Positions 24,767 through 33,881 are shown, numbered from the stretch's first letter. The stretch is DNA of 64,000 nt from an archaeon (GCA_018653485.1 JABHZE010000003.1:47399-111398), one strand, 5' to 3'. Translations and numbers: made by a program. Notes: a model not told the origin generated them from the sequence alone.

Positions 24767-26266
24767 ATGGAAAGAGGTAGTGTTTGGAAGATAATTGGAT
24801 TTATTTTATTAGTGATTATTGTGATTGGAATAGCTTTAAGTTTATTTGCTGTAAGAGAGTTAGATGAAGAAGGGGAGAGAACAGGTTTAGGAAGTTTTTT
24901 GGAGAATATTGGATTGTTAAGTGAGGGGGAAGGAGTTGGGATATTTAATCAATTTGCACCTGCTACTGATTCTAGAATTTATAGTGGTGCAAAAACTTCA
25001 GGACCTGATGCATATGGTTATGGTTGTGGATATGGTTATGGAAAAGGAGATGTGTGTGAGGGTGGAGATTGTAAAAAATGTTTGTATTGTAAAGGGAAGG
25101 AATATTCTTATGAATTTAGTAATGATGAAGATAGAAATTCAATAATAGAAGGAGAAAATTTAAATGGTCAAAAAGTAAGGCAATCGATAACTGTTTATGG
25201 TAATGAGGTGTATCATACGTTTTACAGATTTAGTATAGTTGAAGTAAAGGGCGACCTTCAAGTAGAATTTGAGAATTCAGATATAACTATCCCTTCAAGC
25301 AATCCTAGAAAATCTACAGAAGTATTTTTTACTATTCAGGGGACAGAGGGAGAAGTGAAGATTTTGAGAAAGGATTGGTATCAAGGACCTACAGATACTG
25401 ATTGGCAAGAATGGGGTGAAAGTTATGTTACAATAAAAATGACAAAATCTGATGATGATTCTTCAGGTGTGTGTACTTTGGATCCTAATCAGGAAGGAGC
25501 TACTTCGCAAGTAGATCATGATGGAGATACTAATACTCCTAAGGTGAATCGGACTTGTAGGGATGGAAAATGTGTTGCTGGGGAAAGTTGTCCAGGTACA
25601 TGCCGCCCTCCAACTCCGGATGGAACCGGCCAAAGTTTTTGTCCATTAACTCATGATCAAGATGAGGCTATTGAAGCAACAGTTAAGATGAAAGTAAGAG
25701 ATAATACTGGAACAAGTTATGGGAGTGGAACCATAATTGGTTATGCAGATTATGATAGTGTTGAATATGCAATTGTTTTAACTGCCGCACATGTTGTTAA
25801 GACGATTCCAATAGATGGAATGGTAGAAATGGATATGGATGCGGATGATGCCCAAACAGATATAAGGGGTGTTCAAAAATTATATAATGATAGTTCCTGT
25901 GACGTAGCTATTCTAAGGGTCTTAAAAGATAGTATAGAAGATCAACATAAGGTGAAGGTAAATTGCGATGCAGAACAAAAAGATGGTGATTCTGTATTCA
26001 GTGTTGGGCATGGATTAGGTAGTGAAACTGCAAACCTTTTTTGTGCTAAAGTAACTACAGAGATAGTATTCACAAAGAAATGGATTGTTATAGATAAAGA
26101 GCAGGTTGTAGGGAGAAGTGGCGGTGGATTATTTAATGAATGCGGTGAATTAATTGGGGTTATAAGTGCAACAAGTAAAGAAACTGGAGGATTACATGGA
26201 AATACTCAATGTGTAAAGGATGCTTTAACTGCTGCTGGATTAGGATTTATATGTGATCAGGTTTAG
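24767..26266 (+). CDS. membrane-anchored trypsin/HtrA-like serine protease
   Basis: A 499-residue protein. An N-terminal membrane segment (about residues 8-28) is followed by an extracellular linker with a Tyr/Gly run (DAYGYGCGYGYGKGD) and Cys clusters. A chymotrypsin-fold protease domain covers about residues 300-499. The triad is visible: His342 in TAAHVV, Asp379 in CDVAILRV, Ser451 in GRSGGGLF. No PDZ domain follows, unlike bacterial HtrA. A surface role in protein processing is likely. It is a single gene, convergent with the methylthiotransferase gene. Confidence 0.85.
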   Translation: MERGSVWKIIGFILLVIIVIGIALSLFAVRELDEEGERTGLGSFLENIGLLSEGEGVGIFNQFAPATDSRIYSGAKTSGPDAYGYGCGYGYGKGDVCEGGDCKKCLYCKGKEYSYEFSNDEDRNSIIEGENLNGQKVRQSITVYGNEVYHTFYRFSIVEVKGDLQVEFENSDITIPSSNPRKSTEVFFTIQGTEGEVKILRKDWYQGPTDTDWQEWGESYVTIKMTKSDDDSSGVCTLDPNQEGATSQVDHDGDTNTPKVNRTCRDGKCVAGESCPGTCRPPTPDGTGQSFCPLTHDQDEAIEATVKMKVRDNTGTSYGSGTIIGYADYDSVEYAIVLTAAHVVKTIPIDGMVEMDMDADDAQTDIRGVQKLYNDSSCDVAILRVLKDSIEDQHKVKVNCDAEQKDGDSVFSVGHGLGSETANLFCAKVTTEIVFTKKWIVIDKEQVVGRSGGGLFNECGELIGVISATSKETGGLHGNTQCVKDALTAAGLGFICDQV

Positions 26267-26281
26267 AGATTTATTGGCAAA

Positions 26282-27700
26282 TTATCCCTCAACAACTTCA
26301 CCAACCATATGATGAACGCCTGCACTCTTTATTTTAACTTGTATGGTTTTGCCTAATAATTCTTTGTTTCCTTTGATTAAAATTATATTATAATTTTCAT
26401 CTCTTGCTTCTAATAAATCTCCATCTAGCTTTTTGTTGATGAAGACTTTAATATTTTTGTTGATAAATTTCTCCTTATTTTCAAGTGCTGTTTCTCTATG
26501 TAACTGCATTATCTTTGTTGTTCTTTTATTAATTGTTTCAATAGGAACTTGTTTAGCTTTGTTTTGTTTAATTGTGTTGTATATTTCAGTGCCTTTATGT
26601 AATGAGAATTTTGATAGGTTGAAGACATCGGGTTTGAATTCTTTTATGAAATTTATGTTTTCTTGAAAATCTTTGGGTGTTTCATTGGGATAGCCTATTA
26701 TTATATCTGTGGCTATAGTAATGTTAGGAATTTCTTTTTTAAATTTTTTAATTATTTTTTCAGCTATTTCCATTTTATAATGTCTTTTCATATTTTTTAG
26801 TATGTTATTTGATGCTGATTGTATGGGGATATGAAGAAATTTATACATTTTAGGATGTTTATAGATTTCAATCATTTGATCTAAAATTGGGTAAAGATTG
26901 TTTGGGTTCATCATTCCTAATCTTAATTTAAAATTATGTTTTAGGTTTAAGATTTCTGTTAATAGTTCTGGTAATTGAGATTGTTGTGAGGTGATGGTTT
27001 TAGAGTGTTGGGATGTTTGTTGTATTGTATTGATTTTTTGATGTTTGGATTGTTGTTTTTTAAGAATTGTATTTTTTATTCTATCTAAACCATAAGAGGC
27101 ATTATCTTGGCTAGTAATCCAAACTTCTTTTGCTTTATTTTGTAAATCAGATTCTATTGATTTGATTATTTTTTCTTTATTGTATGAAAACAATTTTCCT
27201 TTGGCTAATTTTGTTTTACAATATGTGCAACTACCTTTACAACCTTCTGAAATTTGAATTATTGAAATTAGTTTATTATTTGGAATTTTTGGTAAAAGTA
27301 TTTTTTCTTCATTTGTTTTAGGAAGATATTCTTTTTCTTGTTTTAAGTTTGAATTTTTATAATCATTTAGAAGTTTAATTATTGATTTTATATTATGAGT
27401 TCCTAAAACAAGTGCTTTTGGATTTAGTTTTTTAATCGCTGTTAAATCTGTTTCAGGCATGCAACCAGTTATTATCACCATCTTATCTGAATAAGCTTCT
27501 CTGCCCATATCTTGAATTCTTCTTTTAATTTTATTTTCTGTTTTTTGTTTGACAATGCAAGTGTTTAAGATAATTATCTCTGCTATTTCTTGGTTGTTTG
27601 TTATATTGTAACCTGACTGAGTCAGGATACCTTTCATAATTTCTGAGTTGTTCTGATTTGCAGAACATCCGTATGTTTCAATAAAAATGTAATTTTTCAT
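26282..27700 (-). CDS. archaeal e-MtaB-type tRNA methylthiotransferase
   Basis: A radical-SAM enzyme that adds a methylthio group to t6A37 of tRNA. The N-terminal UPF0004 Cys are at 12, ~48 and ~81, the radical-SAM cluster Cys154-x3-Cys158-x2-Cys161 in EGCKGSCTYCKTK, and a C-terminal TRAM-like domain ends the protein. An unusual Gln/Ser/Lys/His-rich insertion of about 30 residues (near 215-245) interrupts the radical-SAM barrel just before LPELLTEIL. The substrate assignment follows from the archaeal/eukaryotic subfamily pattern; Sua5 in this window supplies the t6A precursor. Confidence 0.88.
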   Translation of the reverse strand: MKNYIFIETYGCSANQNNSEIMKGILTQSGYNITNNQEIAEIIILNTCIVKQKTENKIKRRIQDMGREAYSDKMVIITGCMPETDLTAIKKLNPKALVLGTHNIKSIIKLLNDYKNSNLKQEKEYLPKTNEEKILLPKIPNNKLISIIQISEGCKGSCTYCKTKLAKGKLFSYNKEKIIKSIESDLQNKAKEVWITSQDNASYGLDRIKNTILKKQQSKHQKINTIQQTSQHSKTITSQQSQLPELLTEILNLKHNFKLRLGMMNPNNLYPILDQMIEIYKHPKMYKFLHIPIQSASNNILKNMKRHYKMEIAEKIIKKFKKEIPNITIATDIIIGYPNETPKDFQENINFIKEFKPDVFNLSKFSLHKGTEIYNTIKQNKAKQVPIETINKRTTKIMQLHRETALENKEKFINKNIKVFINKKLDGDLLEARDENYNIILIKGNKELLGKTIQVKIKSAGVHHMVGEVVEG

Positions 27701-27803
27701 ATAATTTTTGAGAAAAAAGAGTTTAAGAGGTTTTGTGTTGATTAAAAATATAGTAAATTATTACAACATAACTTAAATATCCTTAAAACCCTAAATTTTT
27801 AAT

Positions 27804-28985
27804 ATGATTGCGAGAATAGACTCACATGTTCATTGCAGAGATTGGTTTCAAGAAGATAAAGAAACAATTGCTCATGCATTAAGAGTTGCAGAAAGAAATG
27901 GACTTGATGGAATCTTTGATATGCCTAATTGTGATCCAGCAATAACTACAAAGGATTTAGCAAGATTAAGATTAAGAGAAGCTGAAAAAGCTCAAAGCAA
28001 TGTTTTCTATGGATTATATTTAGGATTAAGTTCAGACCCTAATCAAATTAAGGAAATGGTAGAAACCTATAAAGAATTCTTTCCTAAAGAAGATTCAAAA
28101 GTTGGGGTAGTTGGATTAAAAATGTATGCAGGACATTCTGTTGGAGATTTAACAGTTGCAGATTTAAAAGGACAAAAAAGAGTTTATGAAACATTAAGTA
28201 ATTTAGGATATGATGGAGTTTTGACTGTTCATTGTGAAAAAGAAGAATTAATGAGGGATGATTTATGGGAGTTTGAAAAACCTATTACTCATTCCTATGC
28301 AAGGCCTGAAAAGGCTGAAGTAGAATCAGTAAGAGATCAAATTATTCTTGCAGAAAGAACAGGTTATGCAATTTCAGAGGGAACAGGGAAATTACACATA
28401 GCCCATGTTTCAACACCAAAATCAATAGATTTAATTAATAATGCAAAAGGTGATTTAAATATAACTTCAGAGGTAGCGCCACATCATCTTCTTTTAGATA
28501 ATGGTATAATGACTCTAGAAAATGAAGGAATTGCATACAAGGTTAATCCCCCTCTAAGAAAACCAGAAACAAGAAGATTATTATTTGAAAGATTTATAGA
28601 TGGAGAAATAGATACCTTAGCATCAGACCATGCACCTCATACAAGAAAACAAAAATTTAAACATCCTTATATGTCTGGAATTCCTGCACTTGCTTTTTGG
28701 CCTCAATATTTAGAGGCTTTAGAAGATGAAATAGTTAGAGTTAAACTACAAAGAGAAAATCAACAGGTTGATGTTATGGGAGTATTAAGAACTCATGCTA
28801 GAAATATGTTAGAAAGAATGATGGGGACTGAAGTTGATAGAATATTTGGAACAAATATTAAATCAATTGAAGAAAGAGGATTAAAAAGAGAATTTCAAGC
28901 ACCTGATGAAAATGATAGAGATTCTTATGCTTTTGATCCAACTGAACACTTGCCTTCAAGTAAATCATCTCCAGAACAAAAATGA
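27804..28985 (+). CDS. pyrC: dihydroorotase
   Basis: Closes carbamoyl-aspartate to dihydroorotate in pyrimidine synthesis. The 393-residue amidohydrolase has DSHVHCRDW (metal His pair) at the N-terminus, GLKMYAGHSVGDL with the probable carboxylated Lys, TVHCEKEEL, HIAHVSTPKSI, TSEVAPHHLLL, NPPLRKPETR and LASDHAPHT. It overlaps the next gene, pyrD, by four bases (ATGA), so the two consecutive steps are coupled. A TATA-like TTAAATATCC lies ~30 bases before the ATG. Confidence 0.94.
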   Translation: MIARIDSHVHCRDWFQEDKETIAHALRVAERNGLDGIFDMPNCDPAITTKDLARLRLREAEKAQSNVFYGLYLGLSSDPNQIKEMVETYKEFFPKEDSKVGVVGLKMYAGHSVGDLTVADLKGQKRVYETLSNLGYDGVLTVHCEKEELMRDDLWEFEKPITHSYARPEKAEVESVRDQIILAERTGYAISEGTGKLHIAHVSTPKSIDLINNAKGDLNITSEVAPHHLLLDNGIMTLENEGIAYKVNPPLRKPETRRLLFERFIDGEIDTLASDHAPHTRKQKFKHPYMSGIPALAFWPQYLEALEDEIVRVKLQRENQQVDVMGVLRTHARNMLERMMGTEVDRIFGTNIKSIEERGLKREFQAPDENDRDSYAFDPTEHLPSSKSSPEQK

Positions 28986-30046
28986 ATTTTTTAAGAAGTG
29001 TTTTTGACCATTCTTATGATGTAACCAAGCCTTTAATTTTCTTATTAACAAATGATGACCCTGAAATAGCACATTCATTATTTACAATAATGTCTAAAAC
29101 ATTATATCATACAGGGTTAGCAAAAGCAGTTTTAGATAATTCTTCAAATGAATCAACACCTAATGTTCCAAATTATTTTCCAATTTCAAATGCAGCAGGA
29201 TTAAATAAAAATGGAAGAATTCCTCCAACAGTTTTAAAATATCTGGGTTTTGATAGAAATGTTGTTGGAACAGTTACAGGAGATGCTTGGGAAGGTAATC
29301 CTAGGCCTCGGGCAAAAAGATTTCCAAAAACAAAATCTATTGTAAATTGGATGGGACTTCCAGGAGTAGGTGCAAAAAGAGTTGCAAAAATAATGGAAAG
29401 TTATGGGGATTATGAAATGCCTACAACAATTAATTTAATGACAACACCTGGAAAAACAGGAGATGATGTTTTATGGGATTTAAAAGACACTCTAGCTTAT
29501 ACTAGAATCTTAGATTATGTTGATAGATTTGAATTAAATATTTCTTGTCCAAATACACATTCAGGCTCTGGAGAATTAGATGCAAGAAGAGAAAATCTTG
29601 CTCAATTAAGATCTATGTTAGGAGTAGTATTTGATATGATATCTGATGACCAAGATCTTTACTTAAAAGTTTCACCTGATTTAACAGAAGAAGATGTTGA
29701 GGGTATTTTAGATGTAACTCATGATTTTAGAGTAGCAGGATATACTACTACAAATACAACTACAAATCATGACCCATATTATATTCCAGAATCTCTTGAA
29801 AAAGGTGGAGGAAGCGGAGATGTTGTTGAAAAACCTTCATTAAGGGTTCAAAAATTATTTTGTGAAAAACTCAAAGAAAATCAACATACAAATCCAACAA
29901 TAATAGCATGCGGAGGAATTAGTAGTATTGCAAGTTTAGAATATAGAATGCATTATGGAGCAAGTGAAATACAATTATATACTCCATTAATTTTTGAAGG
30001 TCCTAAATTATTAAGAGAATTTAGAGATTATTTTGGAAATAGGTGA
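28982..30046 (+). CDS. pyrD: dihydroorotate dehydrogenase
   Basis: Oxidises dihydroorotate to orotate with FMN. The 354-residue protein carries the DHODH barrel motifs: NYFPISNAAGLNKNGRIP, GTVTGDAWEGNPRPR, LNISCPNTHSG, DLYLKVSPDLTEED and, near the end, IACGGISSIASLEYRMHYGASEIQLYTPL for FMN phosphate binding. It is read from an ATG inside the pyrC stop. The catalytic subclass (1 or 2) was not settled by eye. Other pyr genes are not in this window. Confidence 0.93.
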   Translation: MNFLRSVFDHSYDVTKPLIFLLTNDDPEIAHSLFTIMSKTLYHTGLAKAVLDNSSNESTPNVPNYFPISNAAGLNKNGRIPPTVLKYLGFDRNVVGTVTGDAWEGNPRPRAKRFPKTKSIVNWMGLPGVGAKRVAKIMESYGDYEMPTTINLMTTPGKTGDDVLWDLKDTLAYTRILDYVDRFELNISCPNTHSGSGELDARRENLAQLRSMLGVVFDMISDDQDLYLKVSPDLTEEDVEGILDVTHDFRVAGYTTTNTTTNHDPYYIPESLEKGGGSGDVVEKPSLRVQKLFCEKLKENQHTNPTIIACGGISSIASLEYRMHYGASEIQLYTPLIFEGPKLLREFRDYFGNR

Positions 30047-30116
30047 AATAGCAAAGGTTGATTTGAGGAATATAAATTTTTAAAAACTCTTGAAAGTTAT
30101 AATCAGAATATCAAAA

Positions 30117-30293
30117 ATGACATATCCAACAGGAAGAGATTTATATGATAATATTGAACAATTTTTTGCAGATGGAAAACCTACAACAATTCAACAAGAT
30201 ATTCAACAAGCTCTTTTAGAAGAAAATGAAAGGCCAATTACTCAATCAGAAATTTTAAGAGGTGTGGGATTTTCTGGAAAAGCGTTTTATTGA
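30117..30293 (+). CDS. small hypothetical protein
   Basis: A 58-residue soluble protein starting MTYPTGRDLYDNIEQFF and ending FSGKAFY. An upstream in-frame TTG at 30090 is less likely than this ATG. It converges with argS and with the short remnant described next. It might be a truncated C-terminal-less form of a longer protein. No family recognised. Confidence 0.45.
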   Translation: MTYPTGRDLYDNIEQFFADGKPTTIQQDIQQALLEENERPITQSEILRGVGFSGKAFY

Positions 30294-30374
30294 TTACATC
30301 TCATCCATAACTTCAATTCCAAATGTATGAAACCAAGGTCCTAGAAAATTATAGATTTTCTGGAACTTCAACTC
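30294..30374 (-). pseudogene. possible C-terminal gene remnant
   Basis: A 26-codon open stretch with no start codon ends at TAA one base beyond the previous gene. Its end, GIEVMDEM, closely echoes the ArgRS C-terminus GIETMPEM coded just upstream on the same strand. The preceding residues (NFLGPWFHTF) look protein-like. The frame is closed on its 5' side by a stop within an inverted repeat (ACTTCAA/TTGAAGT). It may be a relic of a replaced gene end; chance is not excluded. Confidence 0.25.
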
Positions 30375-30412
30375 TTACGAGATTGAAGTTTTCCTAACAT
30401 GTCACCTTCCTT

Positions 30413-32113
30413 TTACATTTCGGGCATAGTCTCTATGCCCAATAGATGAAGTGCATTATGCAAAGTCGTTCTAAAACTATCAATCAATCTTAACCTTAAA
30501 GCCTCATTCTCATCACCAAGAACTTTACAATTATGATAAAACTCACTAAACTGCTTTGCTAAATCATAAGAATAATTTGCAATCAAACTAGGGTTTTGAT
30601 TTTCTCCTGCTTTTTCAACTATTTCTGGAAACTTTGAAATTGTTTTAATTAGTTCTATTTCATGTTTTTCAAGCTTACCAACCTTAACATTTCCTTTATT
30701 AAAATTCCCAGCCTTCTTTAAAATAGAACTAGCACGAGCATAACTATATTGCAAATAAGGTGCTGTGTTTCCTTCAAATGAAAGTGCGTTTTCCCAAGTA
30801 AAACTAACATCTCTTTGAGGTTCATTTTTTAGAACTATGTATTTGATTGCTCCTACTCCTACTTTTTTAGCATCACCTTTTGTTTTTCTTTTCTTAATTC
30901 CTTGTTCTGCTTTTTGGATTGTCTTTTTTAGGACATCATCTAATAATATGACCTTACCTTTTCTTGTAGCCATAATTTCTTTTCCAAACTTAATTGTTCC
31001 AAAACCTAGATGATGAAGATTATCTGCAAAATCATAACCTATTAATTTCAAAGCCATAAATAAACTAATAAAATGATCATGCTGTCTAAAGTCTGTAACA
31101 TAAATCATTTTATTGAATTTATATTTTTCAAATCTTTCAACTGCTGCTCCGATATCATAAGTAATATAAGATGCTGTTTGATTACTTCTTAAAACATATT
31201 TTTTTTGCATCTTGCCGCCCATTTCTATTTCAATATATAATGCTCCATCATCTTCTCTTTTTACAACTCCTTTTTCAAGTGCATTTGTTAAAATATCTTT
31301 TCCCCTATCTCCAAATTGGCTTTGTCCTGCTGTTTCAGTAAAATCTATATTTAACATATCATAAACTTTATCAAAACCTTTTCCAGAATATTTATGAATA
31401 TCATCCCAAATCTTTTTAGTTTTTTTATCTTCTAATTCTAATAACTTTAACTTTTCTTTAGCTTTATTTGTCCATTCATTATCTTGCATTTCTTCTTCCA
31501 TGCCTTCTTTTATTTCTGTTTTTTCTTTTCCACAAAATTTAACATATAATCTTAAAAGTTCTGCAACAGGGCCTTTTTTCAAAGCATCCTTATCTAACCA
31601 CATTTCATAAGCAACAATTAATTTCCCAATATGCAAACCAACATCCCCTAAATAATTTACGCCAATTGGATTATATCCTAAATAATCATAAATCCTCATT
31701 AAAGAATCTCCAATAATTGTAGAACGGATGTGTCCAATATGCATTGGTTTCCCAATATTGGGTCCTGAAAAATCAATAAGGATTTTCTTTTTCTTACCCA
31801 AATTCACCTTACCAAAATTAGAATTAATCTTAATAATCTTTTTTGTTAATTCTTTTTTATTGATGAAGAAGTTTAGATAAGGGCCTACTGCAATAACTTT
31901 CTCTATATTTTTTGAAAGATTTTTAGATAATTTTTTTGTTAAGTCTTCTGCTATTTGATTAGGAGCTTTCTTTTTCTTTTTAGATAAAACAAAACAAGGA
32001 AAAGCATAATCTCCCATTTCAGAATTTGGGGGAGTTTCAATTAAGTTAAGAATTTCTTCTTGTTTAAGACTTGTAGGTTCTTCTAATAGTTTGATTATAT
32101 CTTGTTTAAACAT
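30413..32113 (-). CDS. argS: arginyl-tRNA synthetase
   Basis: Charges tRNA-Arg. The 566-residue class Ia enzyme has an N-terminal additional domain, the PNIGKPMHIGHIRSTIIGDS signature near residues 105-122, GVNYLGDVGLHIGKL, a MATRKGKVILLDD segment in place of a classic KMSKS, and a DALR anticodon domain at the C-terminus ending LHLLGIETMPEM. Loss of a canonical KMSKS is normal in ArgRS. It is transcribed divergently from the zinc-ribbon gene, ~100 bases away. Confidence 0.95.
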   Translation of the reverse strand: MFKQDIIKLLEEPTSLKQEEILNLIETPPNSEMGDYAFPCFVLSKKKKKAPNQIAEDLTKKLSKNLSKNIEKVIAVGPYLNFFINKKELTKKIIKINSNFGKVNLGKKKKILIDFSGPNIGKPMHIGHIRSTIIGDSLMRIYDYLGYNPIGVNYLGDVGLHIGKLIVAYEMWLDKDALKKGPVAELLRLYVKFCGKEKTEIKEGMEEEMQDNEWTNKAKEKLKLLELEDKKTKKIWDDIHKYSGKGFDKVYDMLNIDFTETAGQSQFGDRGKDILTNALEKGVVKREDDGALYIEIEMGGKMQKKYVLRSNQTASYITYDIGAAVERFEKYKFNKMIYVTDFRQHDHFISLFMALKLIGYDFADNLHHLGFGTIKFGKEIMATRKGKVILLDDVLKKTIQKAEQGIKKRKTKGDAKKVGVGAIKYIVLKNEPQRDVSFTWENALSFEGNTAPYLQYSYARASSILKKAGNFNKGNVKVGKLEKHEIELIKTISKFPEIVEKAGENQNPSLIANYSYDLAKQFSEFYHNCKVLGDENEALRLRLIDSFRTTLHNALHLLGIETMPEM

Positions 32114-32215
32114 AAATTGAGTAATATAATCATATTTATAAATTATTGGAATCTTATTGTAGAAAGAGTTATTAATATTAGAATCTTATTAATAAATAAT
32201 AAGGATTAATTTAGT

Positions 32216-32398
32216 ATGGCAAAACAAAAAATAAACTGCATATTATGTAATGAAAAAATTGAAGAAGAGTATGGAAAATTAAAAGGAAGTATTGTTAAGG
32301 CAGTAGATGAAAATAAAAAAAATCAAATGATTTATGTTTGTTCTGAATGTCAGAAAAAAGAAGATTGGGTTAATGAAGCAAAAATTAAGGGCGCTTGA
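32216..32398 (+). CDS. small zinc-ribbon-like protein
   Basis: A 60-residue protein with two Cys pairs, CILCNEKI near the start and VCSECQKKE near the C-terminus, the spacing of a single zinc ribbon. Such small proteins are common in archaea and often bind RNA or ribosomes, but I cannot name this one. It stands alone, divergent from argS, and converges with the UUCG hairpin RNA. Confidence 0.7.
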   Translation: MAKQKINCILCNEKIEEEYGKLKGSIVKAVDENKKNQMIYVCSECQKKEDWVNEAKIKGA

Positions 32399-32539
32399 TT
32401 GAAACAGCGACGGTGTTATTTCTAGTAAGGTATTAAATAAATATAGAATTAACTTGTGAAATAAATAAAAAAATTATTTTTGAAATAATTTTAGTCTTTT
32501 CAAATCTAAACTACGAGACATTAAACAAAGATTTGAAAA

Positions 32540-32647
32540 TAAAAAAAGGAGAATAAAAACCGAAGTTTAAATTCTCCTACACTAACCGAAGTCAGTGAAA
32601 GCAAGAAAAAACCGAAGTCAATCCTTGCTATCTACCGAAGTAGATAA
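32540..32647 (-). ncRNA. RNA made of four UUCG-capped hairpins
   Basis: On the minus strand, four consecutive hairpins occupy 32629-32646, 32601-32628, 32580-32597 and 32548-32577. Each is capped by C-UUCG-G, but the stems differ in sequence (TATCTAC, GCAAGGATTGAC, CACTGAC, GGAGAATTTAAAC arms). The minus strand is favoured because stems 2 and 3 then gain G-U pairs where the plus strand has A-C mismatches. CATTTAAATAC at 32666-32676 is a TATA box ~25 bases before the first stem, and seven T follow the last. No open frame is present. Confidence 0.65.
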
Positions 32648-32665
32648 TTATTATAAAACTTTAGA

Positions 32666-32676
32666 GTATTTAAATG
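32666..32676 (-). promoter_or_regulatory. TATA box of the UUCG hairpin RNA
   Basis: Read on the minus strand, CATTTAAATAC stands ~25 bases before the outermost hairpin of the array. The distance places transcription start at the first base of that hairpin. Confidence 0.5.
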
Positions 32677-32752
32677 TTGTTTTTTACTTAGAGGGAGAAA
32701 ATTGTTTGAATGAATTAGGAACCTTTATTTATCTTAAAAACTGCCCATTTAT

Positions 32753-33490
32753 ATGAAAATTGATGAAGACATAGCAGAACTCCTTGGAATCCATATAGGT
32801 GATGGGTGCATAAGCGAAAATAGTAGATACTCAGAATATTATCTTGGAGGAGATATAATTGAAGAAAAAGAATATCATGATGATTGGGTTGGACCTCTTT
32901 TTAATAAAAAAATAATGAATCCTTTATTTGGAATAAATGTAAATTATAAAGAACATCCCAAGGTTGGAATTTATGGTTTTCATATTTTTAATAAAGAGTT
33001 AGTTGATTTTTTCAAAAAATTTGGGATTGTATCTGGCTCTAAAATAAATATGGGCATCCCTATAGAAATAAAAAATGATAAAAATTTGCTTAAAAGATTT
33101 TTAAGAGGCATATTTGATACTGATGGTAGTTTATATTTCAATAAAAATTATTCAATTAAAAATCATAAAAATTTAATAAATAATAACCCTATAATTCAAT
33201 TAAGTGGAGTATCAAAAACATTGATTCAAGATGTATCAGATTCTCTGAAAGAATTAGGATTCTTCCCAAGATTAAAAAAACCTTACAAAGGTAAAAGGGA
33301 TAAAAATAAAGTTTATTCAGTTAGAGTATACAAGAGGAAGGATATTGAGGAATTTATTAAAATAATCGGATTCAAAAATCCTAAACATTATACAAAATGG
33401 CAAGTTTATAAAAAACTTGGATATTGTCCTTCATATACCAAATTAAAAGAAAGAAAAAACCTCTTAATAGACGATTCAAAAGATTTATAA
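32753..33490 (+). CDS. free-standing LAGLIDADG homing-endonuclease-like protein
   Basis: A 245-residue protein with two LAGLIDADG motifs: LLGIHIGDG at residues 9-17 and FLRGIFDTDGSLYF near 117-130, each with its acidic residue. The C-terminal half has the strand-rich DNA-contact pattern (VYSVRVYKRKDIEEFIKIIGF). It is not inside an intron or intein here. It lies directly before tRNA-Leu, a typical target for such enzymes, although this tRNA gene carries no intron. A TTTATTTAT element ~26 bases before the ATG suggests a leaderless message. It could alternatively be a domesticated regulator. Confidence 0.8.
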   Translation: MKIDEDIAELLGIHIGDGCISENSRYSEYYLGGDIIEEKEYHDDWVGPLFNKKIMNPLFGINVNYKEHPKVGIYGFHIFNKELVDFFKKFGIVSGSKINMGIPIEIKNDKNLLKRFLRGIFDTDGSLYFNKNYSIKNHKNLINNNPIIQLSGVSKTLIQDVSDSLKELGFFPRLKKPYKGKRDKNKVYSVRVYKRKDIEEFIKIIGFKNPKHYTKWQVYKKLGYCPSYTKLKERKNLLIDDSKDL

Positions 33491-33514
33491 GTTTAGATAT
33501 TTAGGTAGATTTAT

Positions 33515-33598
33515 GCGAGGGTTGCAGAGTGGTCAAATGCGCAGGACTTAAGATCCTGTGGCTTAGTGCCTTCGTAGGTTCGACTCCTACCCCTCGCA
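33515..33598 (+). tRNA. tRNA-Leu (anticodon UAA)
   Basis: A complete class II tRNA. The acceptor stem GCGAGGG pairs with CCCTCGC and is followed by discriminator A. The anticodon stem CAGGA/TCCTG encloses loop CTTAAGA with anticodon TAA at 33549-33551. A long variable arm (about GGCTTAGTGCC) and the T arm TAGG-TTCGACT-CCTA follow. No intron; CCA is not encoded, consistent with the CCA-adding enzyme in this window. Confidence 0.97.
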
Positions 33599-33680
33599 TT
33601 AGATTTTTTATTTCAAAACTTAATAAAGAATATTCTGAAGAACGTAATTAATTTTAAATAAAGCAATTCTATTTTATTGT

Positions 33681-33881
33681 ATGGATTATTTTCCCTCTTC
33701 AGCCTTAGATGAATTACAAAGATTAAATTATAACTTAAGAGGGCTAAACGTATCTATTGCTAAAGCTTCTAAATCTTCAGATAAACTCCAAGAAAAACTT
33801 ATTTTCTGGACAAAAATAATGGCTGGAGCTATTATATCTCAAATTATAGCTTTAGTTATGATAACTTTTTTAGAAATTTAA
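33681..33881 (+). CDS. small coiled-coil plus membrane-helix protein
   Basis: A 66-residue protein: a helical amphipathic part (ALDELQRLNYNLRGLNVSIAKASKSSDKLQEK) then one C-terminal membrane helix (TKIMAGAIISQIIALVMITFLEI). The layout is that of a tail-anchored protein. Located between tRNA-Leu and SRP RNA. No family recognised. Confidence 0.6.
   Translation: MDYFPSSALDELQRLNYNLRGLNVSIAKASKSSDKLQEKLIFWTKIMAGAIISQIIALVMITFLEI

Noticed and set aside
32540-32647. CRISPR array
   Set aside because: Only the 6-base loop repeats; stems differ and spacing is uneven, with no long identical repeats.
33515-33598. Intron in tRNA-Leu
   Set aside because: All arms pair without any interruption; the extra length is the class II variable arm.
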